A stretch of 64,000 nt of DNA from Deltaproteobacteria bacterium (GTDB lineage: Bacteria; Desulfobacterota; Syntrophobacteria; Syntrophobacterales; Syntrophobacteraceae): contig JAKAJS010000097.1 in assembly GCA_021813685.1 (NCBI GenBank), positions 24,363-88,362 of the forward strand, in the 5' to 3' direction. The notes beneath the pieces are model-generated. The model was given only the letters and a program-made list of their open reading frames with translations, was not told where the DNA came from and ran no database searches. The position numbers were made by a program, and so were the translations under genes. This document shows, piece by piece, positions 1 to 6,182 of this stretch (its first letter is position 1; every line of letters starts with the position of its first letter).

Positions 1-529
1 GTATGTCCTTTAGTCTTTCGAGTTCTTCATAGCGCAGCGCATTGGACATCGCGATCGAAAACGGCCCCCGCAGGAGCAGAGCCCGGTCGGCATGCTCCCT
101 GGTAAAAACCGCGCTACCCTCTGCCAGAACGGTGAAAGCGCCTATGTTTTTGCCCTCCATGCCCAGATCCATGATCAGAGCGGAATGGTGCGCAAGGTCG
201 ATATACGGGCGAAGGTCCTTCACCACGGAGTACTCTTCCGTCCGGTCAATGAGCAGGATCTTGCCGGTTGCTACCACCGACACGAGATCCTTGACCGATT
301 CCCTGGACAGCGGCACAGGCGGCAACGATTTTTTGCCGCCAAGATGATCGATTACGAGCATCGTCGTAAGGTTTCTGGAACTCGGCTCAAACAAGGCCAG
401 AGCCACATGGGAGGCGGGGATGAATGACCGGAAATATTGCAGGCAGTTAAACAATGCTTTCTCGACATCGAGGCTGCTGCAAATTTGCAAGGTGGCGTCC
501 CGGAAGAACTCGAATTCGCTTAATTCCAT
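1..529 (-). CDS. GAF-domain sigma-54-dependent regulator, N-terminal part (cut by window edge)
   Basis: An open frame starts at an ATG at 529 (complement) behind the Shine-Dalgarno GAGGGTGAG and runs off the window start after about 176 codons. The protein begins MELSEFEFFRDATLQICSSL and shows one GAF-like sensor fold ending in SNALRYEELERLKDI. This beginning is typical of FhlA-type bacterial enhancer-binding proteins, in which GAF is followed by an AAA+ domain and a Fis-type helix-turn-helix; those later domains would lie outside the window and are inferred. The gene is divergent from the first of five genes with sigma-54 promoters and shared upstream elements, so it is the obvious candidate activator of that regulon. 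The GAF assignment is firm. The sigma-54 activator assignment rests on the N-terminal sequence and the context. Confidence 0.7.
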   Translation of the reverse strand, partial: MELSEFEFFRDATLQICSSLDVEKALFNCLQYFRSFIPASHVALALFEPSSRNLTTMLVIDHLGGKKSLPPVPLSRESVKDLVSVVATGKILLIDRTEEYSVVKDLRPYIDLAHHSALIMDLGMEGKNIGAFTVLAEGSAVFTREHADRALLLRGPFSIAMSNALRYEELERLKDI

Positions 530-595
530 AGCTCACCCTCAGTCGGAAATTTTTGGGTAAATATAGCTCGATTTTGGACCGAATTCATTGGAAAA

Positions 596-627
596 CGATA
601 TTTCACAAAAAAAAAGACCATATTTCC
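596..627 (+). promoter_or_regulatory. Upstream activator element 1
   Basis: A 32-bp bipartite element begins CGATATTTC and ends CATATTTCC, with an A-rich middle. It ends 89 bp before the GG of the sigma-54 promoter at 716. The same element, with the same layout and spacing, occurs at 1956, 4209, 5034 and 5708. It lies between the divergent GAF regulator and the first small secreted peptide gene. I infer that it is the binding site of the sigma-54 activator. Confidence 0.7.
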
Positions 628-713
628 ACAATTCCGGCTCGCCTCGGCTCCATCGCGTCGTTGCTCATCAGAAAACCAGTTAAAAATCAATTACTTGTAA
701 ATACATTCCTTCA

Positions 714-730
714 TTGGCATCAGTGTTGCT
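714..730 (+). promoter_or_regulatory. Sigma-54 (-24/-12) promoter 1
   Basis: TTGGCAT, five bases, TTGCT: GG at 716-717 and GC at 728-729 have the required 12-bp offset, and both halves match the sigma-54 consensus TGGCAC-N5-TTGCW. The predicted start of transcription is near 741, about 60 bp before the ATG at 800. Confidence 0.8.
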
Positions 731-799
731 CCTTATGCCGGGTAACTGTGGAAATGAATGGTACCGAAAAATAAATTCAATTATCTCAAGGAGAACAAA

Positions 800-1096
800 A
801 TGAAAAAAGCTCTGACAACCCTGCTTCTGGTTTTCGCCATGGTCGGCTTCATCGGTTTTACCGGCTCGCCGGCCGGCGCAGCAACTGCCTCTGAGTACTG
901 CAATCCCGCTTATACAAATTGGATCGGGGCCCCGGGAAGCCAGGGCGCTGTGTGCCCGACGGCTGTCGCCTCCGCCCCGGACCCTGCGCCGGTGTACTGC
1001 AATTCCGCTTACACGGCCTGGATCGGAGCGCCGGGAAGCGAAGGGGCAACGTGCCGCGGGCTTGTCGCAAGCCACGGGAATAATGCCGGGAATTAA
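800..1096 (+). CDS. Small secreted cysteine-repeat protein, family A copy 1
   Basis: A 98-aa protein of unrecognised family. Residues 1-28 form a clear Sec signal peptide (MKK, hydrophobic stretch, cleavage near AGA/A). The mature part is two near-identical repeats of YCNxAYTxWIGAPGSxGAxC, separated by a Pro/Ala-rich linker, so each repeat has a cysteine at its start and end. The start is chosen at the MKK codon (800), directly behind AAGGAGA, rather than at the in-frame ATG at 758, because this gives a proper signal peptide. The gene is driven by the sigma-54 promoter at 714-730. A paralogue of exactly the same length lies at 4426. The paired cysteines suggest disulfides outside the cytoplasm (inference). 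Function unknown. Confidence 0.85.
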   Translation: MKKALTTLLLVFAMVGFIGFTGSPAGAATASEYCNPAYTNWIGAPGSQGAVCPTAVASAPDPAPVYCNSAYTAWIGAPGSEGATCRGLVASHGNNAGN

Positions 1097-1122
1097 CCCT
1101 TCAAACACGTCCGGTACCAACG

Positions 1123-1154
1123 GAGCAGGGGGGCGGGGTTTCCGTCCTCCCCTC
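1123..1154 (+). terminator. Possible terminator after family A copy 1
   Basis: A G-rich stretch (from 1123) faces a C-rich stretch (1141-1154) across a GGTTT loop, forming an imperfect hairpin. A similar G8/C-rich hairpin follows the paralogue at 4755. There is no strong T run, so the assignment is tentative. Confidence 0.35.
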
Positions 1155-1200
1155 CATAAAGAACAGGTTTTCTGTATAAAGCTGCATAAAGGAGCAAAAA

Positions 1201-1617
1201 ATGGTCTGGCTCGAAACGATAAGTATTCGCTCGGCCGGGATTACCGAAGCCCGAGAAGTCCTGGAACTCTGCAGTCAGATCGCCGAATCTACTGCGCCCG
1301 ACACTGCGTTGGGAGTAAAGGTATTTTGCAATGTCGCTTATGCGACCGACATCAGCATCCATCTTCAATGGAATTCGGATCCCGGACCTTCGAGCGTTTT
1401 AGGAAATGAGTTGACTGCGACGCTTCGTGACTTTGGCTTGATAAGTCACACGGTGTGGATCGAGCAAGAACATCCAGCCGGTCTCCATGTTTTGGAAACG
1501 GGTCCGGGGCAAAATCCAGCAGGAATACGGAAAAGGAATGGCCGCCAAGAAGTTGGAATTCTGGGAGAAAACCGAAAATTTGCGCGCAGGAGACAAGAAT
1601 TCGTGCGAGAAACCTGA
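1201..1617 (+). CDS. Small hypothetical protein with possible 3' frameshift
   Basis: The start has a good Shine-Dalgarno (AAAGGAG, 7 bases before ATG 1201). Residues 1-90 look like a real soluble alpha/beta protein (ends near DFGLISHTVWIEQE). It resembles small uncharacterised delta-proteobacterial proteins that normally end about there; I cannot name the family. After about residue 92 this frame becomes arginine/glycine-rich and unnatural, while the +1 frame from 1487 reads like normal protein (MFWKRVRGKIQQEYGKGMAA). That suggests a frameshift near 1470-1487, natural or from sequencing, or two overlapping genes. No sigma-54 signal precedes it, so it may be cotranscribed with the gene ending at 1096. 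Confidence 0.55.
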   Translation: MVWLETISIRSAGITEAREVLELCSQIAESTAPDTALGVKVFCNVAYATDISIHLQWNSDPGPSSVLGNELTATLRDFGLISHTVWIEQEHPAGLHVLETGPGQNPAGIRKRNGRQEVGILGENRKFARRRQEFVRET

Positions 1618-1955
1618 TCCGGGTGGCCGGACCACCCGGTCAGTATTCAAAAACAAGCGGAGCAAACAGAATACCTCGTCTAGATCATGCTCTGCCTGAA
1701 TTTCAGGTCAATCCCCAACATTAGTTCCGCAACACCTCCTTCCGAATATTCGCGCCCCTCTTCGTGATCTTGTTCGGCCTCATGGTATCGGCATTATAGA
1801 GCATAACACCTTGCTTCCTCGCCCGATCAAGACCCCGATCCGGCTCATTTCGAAAACCTCGTCCCTTATCAGAAGCTTGCCCGTGCGGTCGGCAGGCTCC
1901 TGCAGACGTTTTGACAAACACGGAAAACGAGGCTGTTTTTCCATGCGTCGATTAA
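1618..1955. other. Intergenic stretch with no recognised gene
   Basis: Apart from the possible +1-frame tail noted above (to about 1699), I see no convincing gene on either strand. The minus-strand reading between 1721 and 1921 is basic and without a ribosome binding site. The next recognisable element is the upstream activator element at 1956. Confidence 0.4.
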
Positions 1956-1987
1956 GGATATTCCACGAATAAATGTATTGTATTTCC
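1956..1987 (+). promoter_or_regulatory. Upstream activator element 2
   Basis: Second copy of the 32-bp element (GGATATTCCACGAAT at the left, GTATTTCC at the right). It ends 89 bp before the GG of the next sigma-54 promoter, identical to the spacing at copy 1. Confidence 0.65.
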
Positions 1988-2073
1988 TAAATTCTTGCTC
2001 GCAGCAGGCGCTATAAATCGGAGTGCATCTTTATTATTTATTTAAATCGCTTACTTATGGAAAAACGTCCTGT

Positions 2074-2090
2074 TTGGCATCGGTGTTGCT
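2074..2090 (+). promoter_or_regulatory. Sigma-54 (-24/-12) promoter 2
   Basis: TTGGCAT, CGGTG, TTGCT with GG at 2076-2077 and GC at 2088-2089. It precedes the family B peptide gene at 2161 by about 70 bp and differs from promoter 1 by a single base in the spacer. Confidence 0.8.
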
Positions 2091-2160
2091 GTTAAAACGA
2101 TTAACTGCGGAATATGGATGCAGAAACACGAAACCAAATTGCTGAAAAAGGAGAAAAGAA

Positions 2161-2418
2161 ATGAAAAAGATTTTGAATGGCGCCTTGATTGGGTTGTCGA
2201 TTATGGGATTGGTCCTGGTTTCCGGTGTAGCTACCCCGGCAATTGCCTCGAACGTTGCTCCGATGTGTTTTGCCGGTTCCTGTCCCGATATGAGCAAACC
2301 GGACGCCTTGCGCCCGAGCGGCCCGTATGCTTGCGGTATCGCTTCGCCGGCGGACCCCGGCTATCTCCTTGCGCGTGCACTTCCCTGCCGTGTCGACAGA
2401 AACCTGGCGGCCAAATAA
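2161..2418 (+). CDS. Small secreted protein, family B copy 1 (MCxAGxCPDM)
   Basis: An 85-aa protein behind an AAGGAGAA ribosome binding site and sigma-54 promoter 2. Residues 1-30 are a signal peptide with probable cleavage after AIAS. The mature N-terminus carries MCFAGSCPDMSK. The paralogue at 5225 has MCWAGYCPDMTK at the same place, so the C-x4-C-P-D-M core is the conserved feature. The C-terminal half, with further cysteines (YACGIAS, ALPCRVD), is not shared with the paralogue. A strong terminator follows. I do not recognise the family. The motif could bind metal or form a disulfide (inference). Confidence 0.85.
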   Translation: MKKILNGALIGLSIMGLVLVSGVATPAIASNVAPMCFAGSCPDMSKPDALRPSGPYACGIASPADPGYLLARALPCRVDRNLAAK

Positions 2419-2441
2419 CACCCGAAGCGCTGCCGCGGTGC

Positions 2442-2485
2442 AAAAGGGATGAGAGAGATCTTCCACCGGCTCTCTTATCCCTTTT
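2442..2485 (+). terminator. Intrinsic terminator after family B copy 1
   Basis: A long inverted repeat (AAAAGGGAT-GAGAGAG with CTCTCT-ATCCCTTTT) with a 13-base loop region and terminal T run lies 24 bp after the stop codon. It shows that the gene at 2161 is a single-gene transcript. Confidence 0.8.
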
Positions 2486-2558
2486 CCTATTCAGATTCCT
2501 GCGTGCCGACTCGGCAATGCGTGATGCCTTCCATACTTGTCTACAGGAGTATTGACCG

Positions 2559-3374
2559 ATGCCGGTTTTGTTCATCTCCAGGGGAAGCATGTCCGGTGCG
2601 TGCCAAGTGGTAGAGTGTCTTGGGAAAAACACCGGGATCAGGTGTATCTCGCGGGAGAGCCTGGTAAAAAGAGCCATGCGCCATAGCGAGACGGCTCGCA
2701 GACTGTTGCAGGAATTAAACGGCGCCATTTCCCATTATGAAAGGTTCAGCGCATTGCGGTGGCGCTATCTGGTGCTGCTGCGACACGCGCTGTTGGAGGA
2801 AATAGTTGAAGATAACGTAGTCTATCACGGCTATTCCGCCCATTTTCTCCTGCCCGTTCTCCAGCATTTTATCAGAGTGCGAATAGATGCCCCGATCGAG
2901 TTTCGTATCAGGATGACGATGGAGCGTCTCAAATGTGATGAGGAAAAAGCCGGCTCCATAATCAAGACCGACGACGAGCAACGGGTGAAGTGGGCTCGAT
3001 TTATGTACTGCCGGGATATTCGCGATCCCCGCTTCTATGACTTGCATCTGAATCTCGGCCACATGAGCCTTAAGGCGGTGTGCGGTCTTTTAACACAATC
3101 CTTTTCCGAACAGGAATTCCAGGCGAATCCGCAAACCAGGGAAGAGGTGAAAAAATTACTCCTCGAGGCCACCGTCCAGGCAGCGCTGGTGAGCGATGCG
3201 CGACTCAGTGAATGCGAGATCAGTGCAAAGCTCGAAGACGGGTGCATGAATCTCTACGGTCCCTATCTCGGGGCCGTGAGGGCCACTGCGATCGATGTCG
3301 CAAAAAAAGCTGCCTGCACCGCCGACGTCTTCTACAAGCCCGGCTATTCACCTTGGTTGGACACTTTTTCTTAG
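2559..3374 (+). CDS. Cytidylate-kinase-like protein with C-terminal BON-like domain
   Basis: 271 aa; ATG behind AGGAG (9-base spacing). The first about 190 residues resemble the cytidylate-kinase-like family (AAA_26): an N-terminal beta-strand MPVLFISRGSMSGA in place of a P-loop region, a central HALLEEIVEDNVVYHGYSAHFLL, and the DDEQRVKWARFMYCRDIRDPRFYDLHLN segment matching the lid/base region. The Gly-rich loop reads SRGSMSGA and lacks a classical GxxGxGKS, so kinase activity is doubtful. The last about 70 residues (DARLSECEISAKLEDGCMNLYG...) resemble a BON domain. Such fused proteins are common but uncharacterised in Desulfobacterota. It sits inside the sigma-54 peptide array but has no such promoter of its own. 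Confidence 0.65.
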   Translation: MPVLFISRGSMSGACQVVECLGKNTGIRCISRESLVKRAMRHSETARRLLQELNGAISHYERFSALRWRYLVLLRHALLEEIVEDNVVYHGYSAHFLLPVLQHFIRVRIDAPIEFRIRMTMERLKCDEEKAGSIIKTDDEQRVKWARFMYCRDIRDPRFYDLHLNLGHMSLKAVCGLLTQSFSEQEFQANPQTREEVKKLLLEATVQAALVSDARLSECEISAKLEDGCMNLYGPYLGAVRATAIDVAKKAACTADVFYKPGYSPWLDTFS

Positions 3375-3450
3375 ATAACCTGTCATTCGCTTCTGACACG
3401 AGGCAATGAGCTCCCATCAGCTTTTCCATGCATCCCGGGGAGGTCCCGAA

Positions 3451-4116
3451 ATGTGCGAACACGACTTTCACAATGAGATTTCCCAGGCCCTTGACCAGAT
3501 TCAAAGACTGCTGGATCGCTCCGTGGGCTGCCAGGAGAAGATCCAGGAAATCCAGACCAACATGCAGGAACTGGAAAAGGAGGGCACTTCAAATCTTGTC
3601 CAATCGGTCACTGCATCCAACACCCTGGCCGACCAGAGGACCGGGATGGCGCAGGAAAGAACCGCTCTCGTTCGGGAACAGACCCGCTTATCGACCAGAT
3701 CGACCGAACTGGCGACGATCCGTACCGATCTTGCCCAAGACCGCACTTCGCTCGCCGGCCAGCGGACCGACCTTGCTGCCGTGCGCTCTCAACTCTCCAG
3801 GGCCAGAACCAATCTGGCTTTCCAGCGCACCGAGATGGCGGCCGACCGCACCCGATTTTCCAGGGTCCGAACGGAATTGTCCCGTGGACGAACATTCCTG
3901 GCGCTCGTCAGGACAGGCCTGGCGTTTCTGACCTTGAGCGTCGGTTTCTATCGGTTTTTCGGCCCTTCCTGGTGGTCCATCTTCGACGGCCTGATTGCTC
4001 TTTTCAGCCTGACTCTCACAATTTCGGGCCTTCTGGGATATCGGCGCACATGCCAAACCATCAACAATGTGGAACAGGCCGTCATCCCGTCACCGGATTG
4101 GGAAACGGCATTGTAA
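3451..4116 (+). CDS. DUF202 membrane protein with long RT heptad repeat
   Basis: 221 aa from ATG 3451, chosen over the in-frame ATG 3406 because GGGGAGG lies just upstream of 3451. An N-terminal helical segment (to about residue 60) leads into more than a dozen heptads of the type RTxLAxx (about residues 70-160), each with arginine-threonine at the same register. The final SRGRTFLALVRTGLAFLTLSVGFYRFF begins a DUF202 domain with two predicted membrane helices (about 160-180 and 188-206). The repeat appears to be an expansion of the RT motif native to DUF202, projecting as a long cytoplasmic coiled coil (inference). Function unknown; homologous short proteins (YidH-like) are small membrane proteins. 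Confidence 0.75.
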   Translation: MCEHDFHNEISQALDQIQRLLDRSVGCQEKIQEIQTNMQELEKEGTSNLVQSVTASNTLADQRTGMAQERTALVREQTRLSTRSTELATIRTDLAQDRTSLAGQRTDLAAVRSQLSRARTNLAFQRTEMAADRTRFSRVRTELSRGRTFLALVRTGLAFLTLSVGFYRFFGPSWWSIFDGLIALFSLTLTISGLLGYRRTCQTINNVEQAVIPSPDWETAL

Positions 4117-4208
4117 AGTGAACAGTAAGCCGGCTGCAGACCAAAATCTTTGATCGCAAAATCTACGCGCCAAGGGGAGACCTGGGTTCTCACGAATTTC
4201 GTGAAAAA

Positions 4209-4240
4209 CGATATATCACGAAAAGATATACGATATTTCC
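4209..4240 (+). promoter_or_regulatory. Upstream activator element 3
   Basis: Third 32-bp copy (CGATATATCACGAAAAG at the left, CGATATTTCC at the right). It is followed, as in the other copies, by AATTTCTGGCTCG. It ends 91 bp before the sigma-54 GG at 4331. Confidence 0.7.
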
Positions 4241-4328
4241 CAATTTCTGGCTCGAATCCCTTCGATTGATTGCCTGCAAATCAGGATTAATACTGAAAAA
4301 TCCGTATCTTAGATAATCAATTCCTCGG

Positions 4329-4345
4329 TTGGCACCGGTATTGCT
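4329..4345 (+). promoter_or_regulatory. Sigma-54 (-24/-12) promoter 3
   Basis: TTGGCAC, CGGTA, TTGCT with GG 4331-4332 and GC 4343-4344: the best match of the set to the consensus. It lies about 80 bp before the family A gene at 4426. Confidence 0.85.
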
Positions 4346-4425
4346 CTATAAGCCGTGGAATTGGGGAAATGAGCGCGGAAACTCGAATTCAATCACCTAA
4401 ATTTCAATCATCTCAAGGAGATCAA

Positions 4426-4722
4426 ATGAAAAGGGCATTAGCGACTCTGCTGTTGGTTTTCGCCATGGTTGGCTTTATCGGGCTTATCGGCTCGCCGGCC
4501 GGCGCAGCAACTACCTCTGTCTACTGCAATCCTGCTTATACGAACTGGATCGGAGCGCCGGGAAGCCAGGGTGCTATCTGCCCGACGACTGTCGCCTCTG
4601 CTCCGGATCCGATGCCGGTTTACTGCAGTTCCGCGTACACGGCCTGGATCGGGGCGCCGGGAAGCGAAGGGGCAACATGCCAGGGACTTGTCGCCAGCCA
4701 CGGGAACAAGGCCGGAAATTAA
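4426..4722 (+). CDS. Small secreted cysteine-repeat protein, family A copy 2
   Basis: 98 aa, colinear with the protein at 800 with no gaps and only scattered substitutions. Same signal peptide (MKRALATLLLVFAMVGFIG, cleavage near AGA/A), same two WIGAPGS repeats and same four cysteines. ATG 4426 sits behind CAAGGAG; the in-frame ATG at 4369 would destroy the signal peptide and is rejected. The gene is under sigma-54 promoter 3. Near-perfect conservation of repeats and length between the two copies argues for selection rather than a recent neutral duplication, because flanking DNA is far less similar outside the regulatory elements. Confidence 0.85.
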   Translation: MKRALATLLLVFAMVGFIGLIGSPAGAATTSVYCNPAYTNWIGAPGSQGAICPTTVASAPDPMPVYCSSAYTAWIGAPGSEGATCQGLVASHGNKAGN

Positions 4723-4754
4723 CCATTTAAGCTCATCCGAGTCCTACCGAAGCA

Positions 4755-4785
4755 GGGGGGGGCTTCCGCCCTCCCCTCCCCAAAA
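4755..4785 (+). terminator. Possible terminator after family A copy 2
   Basis: An eight-G run, a CTTCCG loop and CCCTCCCC followed by more C and six A residues form a hairpin at the same position relative to the stop codon as at copy 1. The T run is missing on the plus strand. Confidence 0.4.
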
Positions 4786-5033
4786 AAGCAGTTGAAAGAG
4801 AGTCGATCCGGCCTCCTTTCGAGGGGTCGAGACACATCTAGCCTACAACCGCTGCCGAAGGAATAGCAGAAGCACATTCTCCATCTGCCCAACGGATTCC
4901 CACACATATCGTTTCGATCTCATCGCTTTCCCTGCTTTTCCAAGTTTCTGAAGGCTCTAAGCAAATAACCATCTTCAGTCGAAAAATCCCGACGTTAGAT
5001 ACGATCCCGTTTTTGCGTAACTTCACTAAAACA

Positions 5034-5065
5034 CGATATTTCGCGAAAAATTAGACCAAGTTTCC
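5034..5065 (+). promoter_or_regulatory. Upstream activator element 4
   Basis: Fourth 32-bp copy. The left part is CGATATTTCGCGAAAAA and includes the perfect palindrome TTTCGCGAAA; the right part is AAGTTTCC. It ends 87 bp before the sigma-54 GG at 5152. Confidence 0.7.
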
Positions 5066-5149
5066 CCAATTTCGGCTCTCAGCCATTCAGATTAACGCGA
5101 AATATATTTTTTTATCAGCAAAATCAAACCCTTATAAAAGATTCCCCCG

Positions 5150-5166
5150 TTGGCATCCCTGTTGCT
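5150..5166 (+). promoter_or_regulatory. Sigma-54 (-24/-12) promoter 4
   Basis: TTGGCAT, CCCTG, TTGCT with GG 5152-5153 and GC 5164-5165. About 60 bp upstream of the family B gene at 5225. Confidence 0.8.
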
Positions 5167-5224
5167 GAATATGACTGATAACTGCGGAAACGCACAAACA
5201 CGGACTTGCAAAGGAGAAAAAAGA

Positions 5225-5464
5225 ATGAAAAAAATAATGAGTGGAGCTTTGATTGCGTTGTTTCTCATGGGAGCCGCTCCGGTTTCCGGCATCCATACCC
5301 CGGCGCTCGCCTCACAGATACATCCGATGTGCTGGGCCGGTTATTGTCCCGATATGACCAAAAAGGATCCGCCCGCCAAATCGTCCGATCCCCGCGCGTA
5401 TCACCGGGCCGATCCTCCGAGGGAACGGGTTGCCCCAACCCCCATGGGCAATGTCGGCTTCTGA
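5225..5464 (+). CDS. Small secreted protein, family B copy 2 (MCxAGxCPDM)
   Basis: 79 aa, paralogue of the protein at 2161. The start ATG 5225 is behind AAAGGAGAAAAAAG. The signal peptide (MKKIMSGALIALFLMG..., cleavage after ALAS) is followed by QIHPMCWAGYCPDMTKK, the family B core. The rest is short, proline-rich and charged and lacks the extra cysteines of copy 1. So only the leader and the C-x4-C-PDM core are conserved within the family. A GC-rich hairpin follows the stop codon. Function unknown. Confidence 0.82.
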   Translation: MKKIMSGALIALFLMGAAPVSGIHTPALASQIHPMCWAGYCPDMTKKDPPAKSSDPRAYHRADPPRERVAPTPMGNVGF

Positions 5465-5515
5465 TTCTCAGTAAACCAAAACGGTGCGGGATAGTTCTCG
5501 GCCCAACGGCGAAGT

Positions 5516-5537
5516 CGCCCCCGGATTTCCGGGGGCG
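5516..5537 (+). terminator. GC-rich hairpin after family B copy 2
   Basis: Perfect 10-bp stem CGCCCCCGGA / TCCGGGGGCG with a TT loop, 51 bp after the stop codon. No T run follows, so it may act as an mRNA 3' stabiliser or weak terminator. Confidence 0.5.
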
Positions 5538-5642
5538 CTCCACTCGACGCAAAAAACCGACCCACCTTCCCTCAGTAAATTGACCCACCCGGCTTGCAAC
5601 TCTGGAATTCTCTTTTTTTGATCCCGCCAAAACGCGCCTTAC

Positions 5643-5698
5643 TGGTGCTTTTGATTGCGTTGTTTCACATGGGTTTCCGCCCTGGTTTCCGGCATTTT
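5643..5698 (+). pseudogene. Decayed fragment of a third family B peptide gene
   Basis: The stretch reads TTTTGATTGCGTTGTTTCAC...CTGGTTTCCGGCAT and matches the signal-peptide-coding part of the gene at 5225 (about 5244-5292) with a few substitutions and small indels. Only the hydrophobic-core codons survive (LLIALFHMG-like) and a stop follows. No start codon or promoter of its own is seen. It indicates past local duplication within the array. Confidence 0.6.
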
Positions 5699-5707
5699 AA
5701 AAAAGAG

Positions 5708-5738
5708 TGATATTTCAGAAAAAATGTATCATATTTCC
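5708..5738 (+). promoter_or_regulatory. Upstream activator element 5
   Basis: Fifth copy, one base shorter (31 bp): TGATATTTCAGAAAAA at the left and CATATTTCC at the right. It ends 90 bp before the sigma-54 GG at 5828. Confidence 0.65.
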
Positions 5739-5826
5739 TAAATCATTACGCGCAGGGATTCCAAAGCGCCGCGCCCCAAATTACTTTCCCGTTGCATATC
5801 AATGCCTTATGACAAATGCCCGTGCA

Positions 5827-5841
5827 TGGCATGACAATTGC
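5827..5841 (+). promoter_or_regulatory. Sigma-54 (-24/-12) promoter 5
   Basis: TGGCAT, GACAA, TTGC with GG 5828-5829 and GC 5840-5841. About 50 bp upstream of the small basic protein gene at 5894. Confidence 0.72.
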
Positions 5842-5893
5842 CTTGAAATTAGGAGAACAGGAAGAGCAATCCTTTTGAAGAAAGGAAATTGAA

Positions 5894-6097
5894 ATGAGCA
5901 CTATGAAAAAAATCAAAAGGGTCAAGATGCTGCTGGCTAAAACTGAACAGGCCTTACACGGCCATTTTCAGCACAAATTGAATGCAATGCACGTCTATTG
6001 CCATTTGAGCGGGCTAATCGGAAGCCGGTATGCCATGGCTGTTGCCCGAAAGTGGGAAAGAAACCTAATCTATTCACATATTGTTTACAGAAAATGA
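5894..6097 (+). CDS. Small basic protein under sigma-54 promoter 5
   Basis: 67 aa, very basic, with no signal peptide or clear membrane segment, so unlike the other four members of the regulon. The ribosome binding site AAAGGAAA precedes ATG 5894; an internal ATG at 5903 (MKKIKRVKMLL) is an alternative. The central HFQHKLNAMHVYCHLSGLIGSRYAMAVARKWERNLIYSHIVYRK resembles short uncharacterised delta-proteobacterial proteins with an LNxxHVYCRL motif, as far as I recall. Function unknown. Its promoter and upstream element tie it to the same regulon. Confidence 0.72.
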   Translation: MSTMKKIKRVKMLLAKTEQALHGHFQHKLNAMHVYCHLSGLIGSRYAMAVARKWERNLIYSHIVYRK

Positions 6098-6140
6098 ACG
6101 CCCGGGGCATCGCTGCGTCAGCACAAAAAGATAAGGAAGT

Positions 6141-6182
6141 ATGACAATGCAAGCGAAGTATCAGCGAATTAAATTCAAATAG
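6141..6182 (+). other. 13-codon leader ORF coupled to the next gene
   Basis: ATG 6141 follows a good AAGGAAG ribosome binding site and encodes MTMQAKYQRIKFK. Its TAG stop overlaps the GTG start of the next gene as TAGTG. The next gene has no ribosome binding site of its own, so translation of the short ORF probably drives it by coupling. A frameshifted, longer N-terminus is the alternative. Confidence 0.5.

Noticed and set aside
1721-1921. Minus-strand open frame of 66 codons
   Set aside because: Basic, low-complexity translation without ribosome binding site; it does not match any family I know.
3660-3935. Tandem DNA repeats resembling a repeat array or CRISPR
   Set aside because: Period is 21 bp in frame with the DUF202 protein heptads and the repeats are degenerate at the DNA level; no spacers of CRISPR size and no cas genes.
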